Shown: positions 1-26,405, counted from the first letter of the stretch. The stretch: 64,000 nt of DNA from Massilia sp. erpn (GCF_024400215.1 NZ_CP053748.1:4774001-4838000), one strand, 5' to 3'. A program made the numbers and translations. Notes: generated by a model from the sequence alone, not told the origin.

Positions 1-2934
1 TCCAATACGCTGAATCCGAATATCGATTTCGCGGATACGCCATTCATCGTTCAGCAGGAACTGGCCAGTTGGCCGCGTGCCTTGGCTGTGGACGGTGGCG
101 TGCAACGCGAACTGCCGCGCCGTGCAGGCATTTCCTCCTTTGGCGCCGGCGGCTCCAATGCCCATGTGGTGATCGAGGAATACCGCAGTGCGGAGGTGCA
201 AGCCGCTGTTCTCAACGGCCCAGCCCTGGTCGTTCTTTCCGCACGCAATGAGGAACGCTTGAAAGAACAGGCGGCGCAACTGCTGGCAGCAATCGAGGTG
301 GACGAGCGTCTGGCACTGACGGAACTGGCCTACACCTTGCAGGTAGGCCGTGAGGCGATGGAAGAACGCCTGGCGTTTGCCACCGGCTCGCTGGATGACC
401 TGCGTATCAAGCTGCGCGCCTTCATCAGGGGTGAAAATCAATTCGACGAGGTGTATCGCGGCCAGGCCAAGCGTAATAAGGAAGCTTATGCGGCGCTGAG
501 CGATGATGAAGAACTGGCATTGATGATCGACGGCTGGCTCGCCAAAGGAAAATGCGGCAAGGTGCTTGATCTGTGGGTGAAAGGCCTGGCTGTGGACTGG
601 GAGCGTCTATACGATAACGGTCAACTGGCCAGCTGCCATCCATCCCGTATCAGCTTGCCGACCTATCCTTTCGCCAAGCAGCGCTACTGGGTTCCTGCCG
701 GCGCGCCAAGGCAAGCCGCCGCCAGCGCAGCACTGCATCCGCTTTTGCATCGGAATACCTCGGACATCTTTGGTCTTCAGTTCAGTACCCGCTTGAGCGG
801 CAATGAATTCTTCCTGAAAGACCACAAGGTCGAAGGCGCCTCCGTACTGCCTGGCGCCGCACAGCTTGAGATGGCGTATCAGGCGGCTTGCGAAGGACTG
901 CGCATGAACGGCGGCCTGGCGCTTAGAAATATCGTCTGGACAAGGCCAATCACTGTGGATGCGGCAGGACTGGAAATCCATATCGCCCTGAATCCCGAGG
1001 ACGATGGTTCGGTCAGCTATGAGATCTTCGACGATGCCGATGCTGTATTCAGCCAAGGCAAGGTGGTGGCCAGTCGCCAGGACAGCAGCGCCTCGGCGCC
1101 GTGCCACGATCTGGCTGCGTTGCGCCAGCAGTGCGGTGGAATGCAGATAGGCGGAAAGGAGTGCTACGCGATTTTTGAACAGGCCGGTCTGCGTTACGGC
1201 CCGTCCTTCCAGGCGCTGAAGGAACTGTTGATCGGCGAGCAGCAGGTCATGGCGCATATCTCGCTGCCGCCGCAGCTAGCGGAAACTTCCGAAGCCTACA
1301 TCCTGCATCCAAGCCTGCTCGATGCGGCCTTGCAGGCGTCAATCGGCCTGCAGCTGCAACCAGACGGCGAACAAACCAGACGTTTGATGTTGCCGTTTGC
1401 CCTCGGTTCGCTGGAAGTATTCGCTCCCTGCGAAGCCGAGATGTGGGCGCTGCTGCGCTTCTCACCAGGCAGCAGTGCGCGCGACACGGTGCAAAGGCTG
1501 GATATCGATCTATGCTCCGAGTCCGGCACGGTGCTGGCAAGCCTGCGCCAATTTTCCCTGCGCGCCTTGGCTGGCGACCCCGATCCCGCTCCAGCGGCGA
1601 AAAAGTCGCAGTTGAAGGCTGAGGCGCCGAGTGGTCGGACCGAAACCCTGCTTTTCGCTCCGGAATGGAGCACACCGCCGTCGGCGGGCGGCAATGTGCC
1701 GGACTTTGCCCGCCATGTAGTGCTTTCGTGCGGCGCAGGCGGCATCGATATTGGAGAGCTTCAGCCACATCTTGCTGCGCGTTTTGTGGCGCAGACCGGA
1801 GGTTACGCGGAGGCGGCCAGCACCTTGCTGGAAGAGCTGCAGCAGCTCCAGCGCCAACCCGGCCCGCAACTGATCCAGCTGCTGCTGCCGGCGCGTGCCG
1901 AAGCTCACATTCTATGCGGGCTGGAAGGCATGCTGCGCAGTGCCCGGCTTGAAAACCCGCGCATGACCTGGCAGACCATCCGCGCAGATGACGTGAATGA
2001 AGCTTTGCCGGCACTGAGCGACGGCCGCCGCCGAGGCATTGCCGAATTGCGCTACACGAACGGCCAGCCGCAACTCCGTACATGGAGGGAGCTGCATCAA
2101 CCGGGCAACACGGCCGCTTTCTGGAAGCCGCATGGTGTCTACCTGATTACCGGCGGCGCGGGCGGCCTCGGTCTGATCGTGGCACGGGATATTGCCCGCC
2201 AGGCGCAGCATCCCGTGCTGATACTGACCGGCCGTTCGCCCATTCAGGTGCCGGTTCAACAGGCCATGCGCGAACTGGAGGCGCTGGGCGCCATCGTTCA
2301 TTACCGCCAGCTTGACGTGGCGGATGCCGATGCGGTCACGCTGCTGGTGCAGCAGATTCCCGAGGAATTTGAAAGCCTTGACGGCATCATTCATAGCGCC
2401 GGCATTGTGCGCGACGGTTTGATTGCCCGCAAAACTCCCGAGCAGCTGCGCGAGGTGCTCAGTGCCAAAGTCGCAGGAACGATCAATCTGGACCAGGCCA
2501 GCCGCGACATCCGGCTGGATTGCTTCATCTGTTTCTCCTCACTGGCAGGAGCGCTGGGCAATGTGGGACAGGCCGACTATGCGGCGGCGAATGCCTTCAT
2601 GGATGCCTTTGTCCATTCCCGTGCGGCGTTGGCTGCGCAGGGACAGCGTCATGGCCGCACCCTGTCGCTCAACTGGCCCTTGTGGAGCCAGGGTGGCATG
2701 CAGGTCGATGCGCGCCAGCGCGAGGCCATGCTGAAGAACTTCGGCATGCAGCCGCTGGAGACGGAAGAGGGGTTGCACGCCTTGCATCAGGCGCTGGCGA
2801 GTGGATTTGAACAGGTGCTGGTACTGGCCGGGGACGGTGTCCGGTTGCGAAAAACCGTTTTGGGAATGGCGGATACCGAAGTAGTTTCGCCGAACAGCCA
2901 CATCGCAGCAATTGCGTCTGCCGATCCGAATTAA
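1..2934 (+). CDS. trans-AT polyketide synthase, 3' part (KS end-DH-KR), 5' truncated by window edge
   Basis: The reading frame is open at base 1, so this is the C-terminal part of a larger PKS. In order it shows the end of a ketosynthase (SSFGAGGSNAHVV), the post-KS linker typical of trans-AT systems with no acyltransferase, a dehydratase, and a ketoreductase. The DH has HxxxGxxxxP (His codon at 823) and LLDAALQ (Asp codon at 1321). The KR has TGGAGGLG and the Ser/Tyr pair in CFSSLAG and ADYAAAN (Tyr codon at 2578), so both look active. A VRD near the LDD position hints at a B-type KR (inference). There is no carrier domain after the KR; the missing ACP begins the next protein, so the module is split across two polypeptides. 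Stop at 2932-2934, followed by the ribosome binding site of the next gene. Confidence 0.95.
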   Translation, partial: SNTLNPNIDFADTPFIVQQELASWPRALAVDGGVQRELPRRAGISSFGAGGSNAHVVIEEYRSAEVQAAVLNGPALVVLSARNEERLKEQAAQLLAAIEVDERLALTELAYTLQVGREAMEERLAFATGSLDDLRIKLRAFIRGENQFDEVYRGQAKRNKEAYAALSDDEELALMIDGWLAKGKCGKVLDLWVKGLAVDWERLYDNGQLASCHPSRISLPTYPFAKQRYWVPAGAPRQAAASAALHPLLHRNTSDIFGLQFSTRLSGNEFFLKDHKVEGASVLPGAAQLEMAYQAACEGLRMNGGLALRNIVWTRPITVDAAGLEIHIALNPEDDGSVSYEIFDDADAVFSQGKVVASRQDSSASAPCHDLAALRQQCGGMQIGGKECYAIFEQAGLRYGPSFQALKELLIGEQQVMAHISLPPQLAETSEAYILHPSLLDAALQASIGLQLQPDGEQTRRLMLPFALGSLEVFAPCEAEMWALLRFSPGSSARDTVQRLDIDLCSESGTVLASLRQFSLRALAGDPDPAPAAKKSQLKAEAPSGRTETLLFAPEWSTPPSAGGNVPDFARHVVLSCGAGGIDIGELQPHLAARFVAQTGGYAEAASTLLEELQQLQRQPGPQLIQLLLPARAEAHILCGLEGMLRSARLENPRMTWQTIRADDVNEALPALSDGRRRGIAELRYTNGQPQLRTWRELHQPGNTAAFWKPHGVYLITGGAGGLGLIVARDIARQAQHPVLILTGRSPIQVPVQQAMRELEALGAIVHYRQLDVADADAVTLLVQQIPEEFESLDGIIHSAGIVRDGLIARKTPEQLREVLSAKVAGTINLDQASRDIRLDCFICFSSLAGALGNVGQADYAAANAFMDAFVHSRAALAAQGQRHGRTLSLNWPLWSQGGMQVDARQREAMLKNFGMQPLETEEGLHALHQALASGFEQVLVLAGDGVRLRKTVLGMADTEVVSPNSHIAAIASADPN

Positions 2935-2945
2935 AGGAGAGAACT

Positions 2946-19091
<16,146 letters not shown>

Positions 19092-19111
19092 AAATACATA
19101 AGGAGATGCAT

Positions 19112-20575
19112 ATGTCGGATACTTCCACACTGGCCATTACCCCTGGAACCGAGCAGCCGGTCCAGCTCAAATACTCGCGCACCATTGCCGATCTGCCTGG
19201 TCCCAAGCCCAGCCCCTTTTTCGGCAACCTGCTGCAGCTGGATCGCAAGCGCATCCACGTCACCGTGGAAAACTGGATACGCCAGTTCGGCCCGATCTTC
19301 CGCTTCAAGATCCTGAATCACAATGTGGTCGTGGTATCCGACTACGCGGTGGTATCCAGCCTGCTGCGCGAAAGGCCGGCAGGCTTCCGCCGCCACCAGG
19401 CCGGCGTCACCATCATGAAGGAGCTGAAGATCGACGGCGTGTTCGGCGCGGAAGGCGAGGCCTGGCGCCGCCAGCGCAAACTGGTCATGCGTGGCATGAA
19501 CGCCGAGGTGGTGCGCAATTTCTTTCCCACCATGGTGAGCATGACCGAGCGCCTGATGCTGCGCTGGAGAACGGCGCTGGAAGCGGGCAAACCGGTCAAT
19601 GTGCACCGTGACCTGAAGGCGATGTCGCTGGACGTGATCGTGGCCCTGGCCATGGGCTTTGATCTCAACGCCATGGACAGCGACGGCAACCAGCTGCAGC
19701 GCGATATCGACGGCCTGTTCATGCGCCTGGGCCAGCGCATGAACGCCATCTTCCCGCATTGGCGCCACGTGCGCCTGCCGCGCGACCGCGATGCCGACGC
19801 GTCGGCCGGCCGCATCGAGTTCGCGGTGACGGACTTTATCCAGAAGACGCGCGAACGCATCAAGAACAACCCGCATCTGCGCCAGAAACCGGGCAATATG
19901 CTGGAAGCGATGATCGTCGCCAGCGAGGAGGACGGCAATGATTTCACCGACCAGGAATTGATCGGCAACGCCATCACGGCCGTGCTGGGCGGCGAGGACA
20001 CCACTGCCAACTCCATCGCATGGCTGATCAATAATCTGGTGCAGAATCCCGCCGCCGCCGCCAAGCTGGCAGCTGAAGCCGACGCCGTGCTGGGCGAAAA
20101 CCGCTTTATCCAGGACTGGGAAATGCTGTCGGAGCTGACTTATCTGGATGCCTCGCATAACGAAAGCCAGCGCCTGAAGTCTGTGGCGCCCGTGTTTGGC
20201 CTGGTCAGCAATGAGGATTGCGTGGTGGCCGATACCTTCTTCCCCAAAAATACGGTGGTCTTCGCCTCCGCCGTCGGCGCCAGTTTTGACGAAAACCACT
20301 TTCCACAATCCAGCCAGTTCCTGCCGGAGCGCTGGATCTTCGACGAGAAACCGGACGAGGGCAATGATCCCAACCGCAAGCTCTTCCCCTTCGGCGGCGG
20401 CACGCGCCTTTGCCCGGGGCGTTTCCTGGCGCTGACGGAAATCCGCATGGTGATCGCCATGCTGATGCGGAACTTCGAGCTGGAGCCCGATCCCAAGGCG
20501 CTGCCGGTGAAGGAAGTGATGAACTTCTTCATGGTTCCCAGCGGCGTACCGGTGCGCCTGAAATTGCGCGCCTGA
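19112..20575 (+). CDS. cytochrome P450, tailoring enzyme of the PKS-NRPS cluster
   Basis: A 487-residue P450 monooxygenase. It shows a proline-rich start (LPGPKPSPFFGN), an I-helix oxygen-binding motif GGEDTT (293-298), a K-helix ExxR (Glu351-Arg354) and the heme loop FGGGTRLCPG with the axial thiolate Cys434. Length is normal for the superfamily and no membrane anchor is obvious. It lies 20 bases after the megasynthase, so it is probably co-transcribed and oxidises the polyketide-peptide or a carrier-bound intermediate (inference). An ATG at 19106 is also in frame, but AAGGAG at 19100-19105 touches it, so the ATG at 19112 (MSDTSTLA) is the better start. No dedicated ferredoxin or reductase is in the window. 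Confidence 0.93.
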   Translation: MSDTSTLAITPGTEQPVQLKYSRTIADLPGPKPSPFFGNLLQLDRKRIHVTVENWIRQFGPIFRFKILNHNVVVVSDYAVVSSLLRERPAGFRRHQAGVTIMKELKIDGVFGAEGEAWRRQRKLVMRGMNAEVVRNFFPTMVSMTERLMLRWRTALEAGKPVNVHRDLKAMSLDVIVALAMGFDLNAMDSDGNQLQRDIDGLFMRLGQRMNAIFPHWRHVRLPRDRDADASAGRIEFAVTDFIQKTRERIKNNPHLRQKPGNMLEAMIVASEEDGNDFTDQELIGNAITAVLGGEDTTANSIAWLINNLVQNPAAAAKLAAEADAVLGENRFIQDWEMLSELTYLDASHNESQRLKSVAPVFGLVSNEDCVVADTFFPKNTVVFASAVGASFDENHFPQSSQFLPERWIFDEKPDEGNDPNRKLFPFGGGTRLCPGRFLALTEIRMVIAMLMRNFELEPDPKALPVKEVMNFFMVPSGVPVRLKLRA

Positions 20576-20606
20576 TGCCAGCAGACAGACTTTGAACAGA
20601 TCGGAT

Positions 20607-21881
20607 ATGAATATGACAAGCAATCCGGCTAAGCGCGACAGCAATGCCGCCATGCCCTTTATCATGCTGACGGTGCTGATCGACATGATGTCCGTCGGTC
20701 TCACCGTGCCCGTGCTGGCCCCTTTGATGGGCAGCTTCACCACCTCGCAGGCTGACCAGGCCTTCTGGTATGGCGTGGTGGTGGTGGCTTTCGCCATCGG
20801 GAATTTCTTCGCCTCGCCGATATTGGGCGCGCTGTCCGACGCCTACGGCCGCCGCCCCGTCCTGCTGCTGGGCTTTTGTGGCCTGGCGCTGAACTTCTTT
20901 GCCACCGGCTTTGCCACGGCGCTGTGGATGCTGGTGGCCGTGCGCCTGGTCGGCGGCGCCATGCAGGCCAACGGCGCGGTCGCCAATGCTTATGTGGCTG
21001 ATATCACTGCCACCCCGGAAGAAAGGGCGCGCCGTTTCGGCATGCTGGGCGCGATGTTCGGCCTTGGCTTCATTCTCGGCCCGGTTCTGGGCGGCCTGCT
21101 TGGGTCTATCCATCTGCAGCTGCCCTTTATCGTGGCGGGCAGCCTGGCCTTGCTTAATCTGCTGTACGGCTGTTTCGTGCTGCCGGAATCGCTGCCGCCG
21201 GAGCGCCGACGCCCGTTCGCCTGGAGCATGGCTAACCCATTCACATCGCTGCGCGCGCTGGCGCGGTTGGATGGCAACGGCCGCCTCGTCACGGCGTTCG
21301 CGCTGACCACCCTGGCGCAAACCATCGGCTTCATTATCTGGGTCATTTACGGCAATTTCAAATTCGGCTGGGGGCCACAGGAAAGCGGCTGGTCACTGGC
21401 CGCCATCGGCGTGATGTCGGTGATCGTGCAGGGCGTGCTGCTGAAAGGCCTGCTCAAGGCCCTCGGTTCGCACCGCCTTGCGATGGCCGGCATGTTCTCC
21501 GCCTCCGTGGCCAATGTGCTGTATGGCCTGGCGAACGATGGCTGGATGTTCTACGCGGTTATCGTGGCGAATGGCCTGGGCTATATCGTCACCTCGACGA
21601 TCCAGAGTATCATCTCCAGCTCGGCAGACGCGCGCAGCCAAGGCAATACCATGGGCGCGGTCAGTTCCGTCGGCAGCCTGATGGCGGTGGTAGCGCCGGT
21701 GCTTGGTGCGCCGCTGCTGGCCCTGATTTCGGAAATGCCGCGCAGCGACTGGCGCATGGGTGCGCCGTTTTACTTCTGCTGTCTGCTGCAGGCCAGCGCG
21801 GCGGCTTTCGCGCTGTGGCAGTTCCGGCGCGACAGGGGAAGGGTGGCCGCCCCCAAGCCGGCGGCCGAAGCGGCTGGTTGA
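20607..21881 (+). CDS. MFS efflux transporter of the PKS-NRPS cluster
   Basis: About 424 residues with roughly twelve hydrophobic segments, typical of a 12-TM major facilitator drug:H+ antiporter of the TetA-like type. The cytoplasmic loop 2-3 motif is seen as LSDAYGRRPVLLLG, and an antiporter-like glycine-rich motif as GLGFILGPVLGG. Located in the inner membrane, it most likely exports the PKS-NRPS product and may give self-resistance (inference from position). The start is uncertain: a TTG at 20592 and ATGs at 20607 and 20613 are in frame and none has a strong ribosome binding site. It lies between the P450 and the phosphopantetheinyl transferase with gaps of 31 and 14 bases, so it belongs to the same operon. 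Confidence 0.9.
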   Translation: MNMTSNPAKRDSNAAMPFIMLTVLIDMMSVGLTVPVLAPLMGSFTTSQADQAFWYGVVVVAFAIGNFFASPILGALSDAYGRRPVLLLGFCGLALNFFATGFATALWMLVAVRLVGGAMQANGAVANAYVADITATPEERARRFGMLGAMFGLGFILGPVLGGLLGSIHLQLPFIVAGSLALLNLLYGCFVLPESLPPERRRPFAWSMANPFTSLRALARLDGNGRLVTAFALTTLAQTIGFIIWVIYGNFKFGWGPQESGWSLAAIGVMSVIVQGVLLKGLLKALGSHRLAMAGMFSASVANVLYGLANDGWMFYAVIVANGLGYIVTSTIQSIISSSADARSQGNTMGAVSSVGSLMAVVAPVLGAPLLALISEMPRSDWRMGAPFYFCCLLQASAAAFALWQFRRDRGRVAAPKPAAEAAG

Positions 21882-21895
21882 TATGAAGGAGAGGG

Positions 21896-22648
21896 ATGTT
21901 AGCTGTTGAAACAGAATGGAAGGCCGCCAGCGCCGGGCCGCAAGCCTTGCCCGGCTTCAGCGGCCATACGCGGCTGCGCTTGCGGCTCGCGGGCCGCGAC
22001 TGCAATGTGCAGCTGCTGCGCTATGATGCCACCGTCTTTGACGCATCGGCCTTTGCCGCTGCGGGCATCGCCATGCCGGCCACGATACAAAGAAGCGTAC
22101 AAAAGCGCCAGGCCGAATTCTTTTTCGGCCGTCTTGCCGCCGCTTTTGCTCTAGAGGAGCAAGGCCATGCTGCAGTGGAGGTGGCGATAGGCGCCATGAG
22201 GGAACCTGTATTCCCATCCGCGGTGACAGGAACGATCACTCATACCGGAACGGTCGCTGGCGCCGCCGTATTGCCCGTGCACTGCTGCCGGGGTTTGGGC
22301 ATTGATATCGAGCAGCCGATTGCCGCCAACACCATTGACAGCGTGGAACAGCTGGTGCTCGGCCCGTCCGAACGCAGCGTGCTGGAAGGGCTGGCGCAAC
22401 TGCCATATCCGACAGCACTGGCCCTGGTCTTTTCCGCCAAGGAGAGCTTTTACAAGGCCGTGGCGCGGGCGGTGGGCCGCATTTTTGATTTTTCCGCCTT
22501 GCGCCTGGAAGCCATCGACCTGCCCGCGCAGCGCCTATGCTTTGTGACGCAGGAGGCGCTTTGCGCGGACTGGCCTATCGGCAGCAGATGCGAAATCGGT
22601 TTCAGCCTGCTGGCCGGAGGCGAGGTTTTGACTGCCTTCAGCTGGTAG
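21896..22648 (+). CDS. 4'-phosphopantetheinyl transferase (Sfp/EntD type)
   Basis: A 250-residue PPTase that would transfer phosphopantetheine from CoA to the serines of the six carrier domains in the neighbouring synthase. The magnesium-binding motif GIDIEQ (Asp137, Glu139) and the FSAKESFYKA motif (Lys182, Glu183) are both present, as in the Sfp/EntD superfamily, and the length fits. ATG with AAGGAGAG a few bases upstream, 14 bases after the exporter gene. It is the last gene of the cluster and ends 11 bases before the convergent PepSY gene. Dedicated PPTases inside such clusters are common, so the role is well supported. Confidence 0.93.
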   Translation: MLAVETEWKAASAGPQALPGFSGHTRLRLRLAGRDCNVQLLRYDATVFDASAFAAAGIAMPATIQRSVQKRQAEFFFGRLAAAFALEEQGHAAVEVAIGAMREPVFPSAVTGTITHTGTVAGAAVLPVHCCRGLGIDIEQPIAANTIDSVEQLVLGPSERSVLEGLAQLPYPTALALVFSAKESFYKAVARAVGRIFDFSALRLEAIDLPAQRLCFVTQEALCADWPIGSRCEIGFSLLAGGEVLTAFSW

Positions 22649-22659
22649 CAGGAGGGTGC

Positions 22660-24183
22660 TCAGGCCCGGACGCTCCTCAGTTTTATACCAAGCCGCCGCC
22701 AGCCGATGACGACGCCGGTCACGCTGAGCAGTGCGCCGCCCAGGCTTAGCACGATCAGCACCATATCCCACAGCGGACGACGTTCCAGCAATGGTAGCCA
22801 ATCCCAGCTATGCAGCATGGCGAACAGCCAGCGGCTCCAGCGCTTGCCATGGTCGCTGCGCGCCACCACCGTGCCGGTGTGGGGATCGATATAGACCCAG
22901 CTTTCATGGGCATCCGCGAAGGCGATGCGCCAGACCGGCAGCGGTTTCGTAGCGCCGCCCGTCATGGTGTGAGCGTCGCGGCTGTAGTAATACAGGTCAT
23001 AGGCGCTTAGAAGTTCGCTGCTTTGCACCGGCTGCGGCAAAATACGGGCCGCGGCTGCGCGTAGAGCGGCGGTGTCGATGGCGAAGGGCTGCGCGTTCCG
23101 GCTGTCCAGCAGCATGGGCCGCCCAGCGGCGGCTTGGGCCAGAACCACGGTCTTGCCCAGGGAACGGGACCAGCGCAACTCCCGCGTGCCGGGGCCTGCG
23201 GAGGACAGCAGCGCCGCAGGCGCCGCATCGAGGGCGGTAAGCTGCAGCGGACCGCCTTCCAGCGCCTCCATTTTCAGCGGCGCCGCGCCGCTGTCGAAAA
23301 TCCGCCAGGGATTCATCGACATCAGGCCGCTGAAAACCCAGGTAATGGCGATCAAGGCGAACAGCAGGCCGCTGATATGGTGCCAGCGCATGAAGCCCTG
23401 GTAGGGCGAGCGCGAACCGCTGCGGTAGGTGCGCGAGAGACGCCAGCGCTGGATGCCGACGATGGTGCCGCTCAATGCCGCGGCGATGCCGGCGATCGAC
23501 AGCCAGTTGACGATATCGGTCCAGTAGCGGTCGAAGATATTGCCGCGAAACGGATACAGCCAATGTATCCATGCGCCGACGTAGTTCCATATCCTTTCGG
23601 TGCGTGGCGCATCGCGCACCACTTCGGCGGTACGGCCCGACACGTATAGCAAGGTGGCATCGGCATCGTCCAGTTGCACGCGATGCAACGGCCGGTGCGC
23701 ATCCAGGCCGCGCGAATGGGTGAGCGCGTCCTCCTCCATCGTGCCGAGATAGCGCAAGCCAACGTTGGGACCGGCGTAGGCGGCTGCGCTGGCCATGGCA
23801 TGCGCCTCGTCCGCCGGCGCGATGCGCGCGCCATTCAACGCATCCACCACGACAGTGCCGCTGCCCGGCGCGGACTTCGCGCCCTTGGCCGGCATTGCGC
23901 CAAGCGGCACCGCAAAGTAGGCGGGCCGTCCGGCGCTGGCGGCGGCCAGGCGCAATTCCTTCAGCGGCCCCGTCACCCCGGCGCGGGCCAGCGCCTGCTG
24001 CGGCGCCAGCAGCGCGGCATCGGACGCCAGCTCGGGCAGATGCTGCAGGCGCTCAGCGGCGGTAAGTTTCGGATAGCCGACATACATCATGACGACACCC
24101 GAGACAAACCACATCGCAAAGAAGGCGCACAGCACAACGCCCAGCCAGCGGTGGAGCAGGAACAGCAGGCGTTTGGTATGCAT
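22660..24183 (-). CDS. PepSY-domain inner-membrane protein (iron-uptake associated)
   Basis: About 507 residues with an N-terminal membrane helix after MHTKRLLFLLHRWLG, two central helices around LSIAGIAAALSGTIVG and ISGLLFALIAITWVF, and a C-terminal helix. This is the layout of PepSY-associated TM proteins, which often sit beside TonB receptors and are thought to help reduce or release metal from siderophores. A GTG at 24189 is in frame; the ATG at 24183 is preferred. It lies 14 bases after the TonB receptor gene on the same strand, so the two are probably co-transcribed. Reductase activity is an inference; no flavin-binding motif is visible. Confidence 0.82.
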   Translation of the reverse strand: MHTKRLLFLLHRWLGVVLCAFFAMWFVSGVVMMYVGYPKLTAAERLQHLPELASDAALLAPQQALARAGVTGPLKELRLAAASAGRPAYFAVPLGAMPAKGAKSAPGSGTVVVDALNGARIAPADEAHAMASAAAYAGPNVGLRYLGTMEEDALTHSRGLDAHRPLHRVQLDDADATLLYVSGRTAEVVRDAPRTERIWNYVGAWIHWLYPFRGNIFDRYWTDIVNWLSIAGIAAALSGTIVGIQRWRLSRTYRSGSRSPYQGFMRWHHISGLLFALIAITWVFSGLMSMNPWRIFDSGAAPLKMEALEGGPLQLTALDAAPAALLSSAGPGTRELRWSRSLGKTVVLAQAAAGRPMLLDSRNAQPFAIDTAALRAAAARILPQPVQSSELLSAYDLYYYSRDAHTMTGGATKPLPVWRIAFADAHESWVYIDPHTGTVVARSDHGKRWSRWLFAMLHSWDWLPLLERRPLWDMVLIVLSLGGALLSVTGVVIGWRRLGIKLRSVRA

Positions 24184-24197
24184 GCCCACGATCTGGT

Positions 24198-26405
24198 TCA
24201 GAAGGCAAAGCGCAGCGCGACGTCAGCCGTGCGCGGCGCGCCGAGATAAGCCATGGTGGACGTCATGTTCAGCGCATGCACCTTGTCGCCGGCATTGCGC
24301 AGACGCGCGACCAGCGAGACATTACGCTGGATCTGGTAGCTGAGGCCCAGATCGACCAGGGTATAGGACGGCCATTTGATCGTGTTCGCCGCATCCGCAT
24401 AGACCGCGCCGACGTGGCGCACGCCCACGTTGGCTTTCAGCGCCGGCGTGAAGGAGTACGACAGCCAGAGGTTCGCCACCGTTTCCGGCGTGTTGGTCGG
24501 TGTCTTGCCTGCCAGTGAAACGCCGCCCTGGCGGTAGTTCTCGTATTCCGCGCTGACGTGGGTGATGTTGGCCTGGATCGATACCTCCTTCGTTGGCTGC
24601 AATCCCAGCGCCAGTTCCACGCCCTTGGCCGACTGTTCGCCGACCAGCACCGTGAGCGTGCTGTTGTTCGGGTCTTGCGTTGAAATGTTCTTGCGCGTGA
24701 TGCTGTACGCAGCCAATGTCGCGGAGCCTTTGCCTTGCCAGAAGTCCAGCTTGGTGCCGATCTCGCCCTGGCGGCCCGATGTCAGTTCGCTGTTGTTGCG
24801 CACGTCCGCAAACGAGGCGGTGGACAGCACGCCGGATGGCGGATCGGCCGCCGTCGCATACTGGGCGTAGGCGGTGGCACCAGGCGCCACATCCCACACC
24901 AGGCCGACGCGTCCGGTGGTCGGGTTGTAGCTGCGCTCGAAGCTGGCCGGATTGGCGGCCGTGATTTCGCGGCGGTTGCTTAGTTCCAGCTCAATGCGTT
25001 CATGGCGCAGCGCCGTGACCAGATTGAGCGATGGGACCAGCGTGGTGCGGTTTTCCAGGTAAGCGGCGCTGGTTTTCACGCGGTTGTTGCGGTCTGGGCG
25101 GAAACCAGGCGACATGCCGGGAATATCGAAAAAGCGTTCGGTGACGAAGTTATAGGGATCGACCGTACTGACCGTGGTGGACAGGCTGTTCGGGAAGCGC
25201 GTCTGCTTGTTGACGCTGATGTCCAGGCCAAAGGCCCAGTCGCTGCGGTGGCCGCCGAGCGTGCCTTTGTAAGTGCCGTCGAGACGGTCGCCGACCACGC
25301 GCTGGTCGTGGCGCTGCAGCAGGGTGCTGGAGCGGATCACCGCCGTATTGGCTGGGTTGAAGCGGTAGCTCTCCACGTTGCGGTAATCGCGCAGCGCATC
25401 GTAGGCATACAGGGTGTTGGTGAACTGCAGCGCATCGCTGGCGCGCCAGCTGGCAATGGAGCGCAGCCAGTGAACGCGCTGGGAGTACACGCCGTCGGTG
25501 CTGTTATAGTTCTTGAAGCGCGTGCCCTCGTCCACGTGTGCCGTGCCGGCGATGGGATTCAGCAGCGGTGTGCCCCAGTAAGGCCGCGCCACGTCCTCGT
25601 CCTGGAATTCATACGCCAGGATGTGGTTGAAGCGCGCGCCGAAGTCGGAGCGCAGCGATACGGCAAGCTGGGTTGACTTGCTGTTGACGCCTTCGATGCG
25701 GCTGTCGGCCTCGCGGTGGTTGACATCGATGCGGGCATGATGGTCGGCCTGGCCGCTGCCGTCGCCGGCCACGCGCCGGTTCAAGCCGAAGGAGCCTTCC
25801 TTCAGGCCTTGGCCGCCCAGGCGCAGCTGCGCCTCGCCGAATTCGCCGCGCTCGGCGACCTTGGTGATGTAATTGATGGAGCCGCCCACCGCGCCGGAAC
25901 CGAACAGGAAGCTCGATGGGCCGCCGATAGCTTCCACCCGGTCATAGATCCAGCTGTCCACCGGCCGCGCGGCGATTGCGTACTGCACATTGATGCCGTT
26001 GAACAGCTGGCTGATCGAACCGCTGCCGAAGCCGCGGTAGCTGACGCCGATATTGCCGGGCGCATTGTGCGCGGTCACGCCGGGAATGGCGCGCAGGATT
26101 TCCTGTGTATCCTGGGCGCCGCGTTCCTCGATCAGGGCGCGGTCCACCAGCGTCACGCTGGCCGGGGTCTCGCGCAGCGTCAGACCAAGGCGGCTGCCGG
26201 TGCTGGACGTGGTGTCGAGATCGAGCACGCCGCCGCTGCGCAGCGCCGCGGCGGTCACTTCCACCGTTGGCAGGGTGGCGTCTGTCTCGGCGTGGACGGG
26301 CAGGGCGATGAAGGCGCAGGCGATTGCATAGGGCAGGGCGCGCAGGCGTGGGAATACGGTATGGCGGCGCGCGCTGGCGCCGTCACGGGATGCGAATGAC
26401 ATCAT
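24198..26405 (-). CDS. TonB-dependent siderophore receptor
   Basis: A 735-residue outer-membrane receptor. It has a long signal peptide ending near PVHAE, a TonB-box-like LPTVEVTA, a plug domain (LRETPASVTLVDRALIEE, YRGFGSG, YDRVEAIGGPSSFLFGSG) and a beta-barrel ending in the outer-membrane signature ALRFAF with terminal Phe. Plug wording places it in the ferric-siderophore receptor group; the ligand cannot be told. ATG with TAAGAGAG upstream. It follows a DUF2946 gene and precedes a PepSY gene on the same strand. I see no clear Fur box within 65 bases upstream, unlike the receptor gene at 46584. It is convergent with the PKS-NRPS operon, so a link to that product is not supported. Confidence 0.92.
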   Translation of the reverse strand: MMSFASRDGASARRHTVFPRLRALPYAIACAFIALPVHAETDATLPTVEVTAAALRSGGVLDLDTTSSTGSRLGLTLRETPASVTLVDRALIEERGAQDTQEILRAIPGVTAHNAPGNIGVSYRGFGSGSISQLFNGINVQYAIAARPVDSWIYDRVEAIGGPSSFLFGSGAVGGSINYITKVAERGEFGEAQLRLGGQGLKEGSFGLNRRVAGDGSGQADHHARIDVNHREADSRIEGVNSKSTQLAVSLRSDFGARFNHILAYEFQDEDVARPYWGTPLLNPIAGTAHVDEGTRFKNYNSTDGVYSQRVHWLRSIASWRASDALQFTNTLYAYDALRDYRNVESYRFNPANTAVIRSSTLLQRHDQRVVGDRLDGTYKGTLGGHRSDWAFGLDISVNKQTRFPNSLSTTVSTVDPYNFVTERFFDIPGMSPGFRPDRNNRVKTSAAYLENRTTLVPSLNLVTALRHERIELELSNRREITAANPASFERSYNPTTGRVGLVWDVAPGATAYAQYATAADPPSGVLSTASFADVRNNSELTSGRQGEIGTKLDFWQGKGSATLAAYSITRKNISTQDPNNSTLTVLVGEQSAKGVELALGLQPTKEVSIQANITHVSAEYENYRQGGVSLAGKTPTNTPETVANLWLSYSFTPALKANVGVRHVGAVYADAANTIKWPSYTLVDLGLSYQIQRNVSLVARLRNAGDKVHALNMTSTMAYLGAPRTADVALRFAF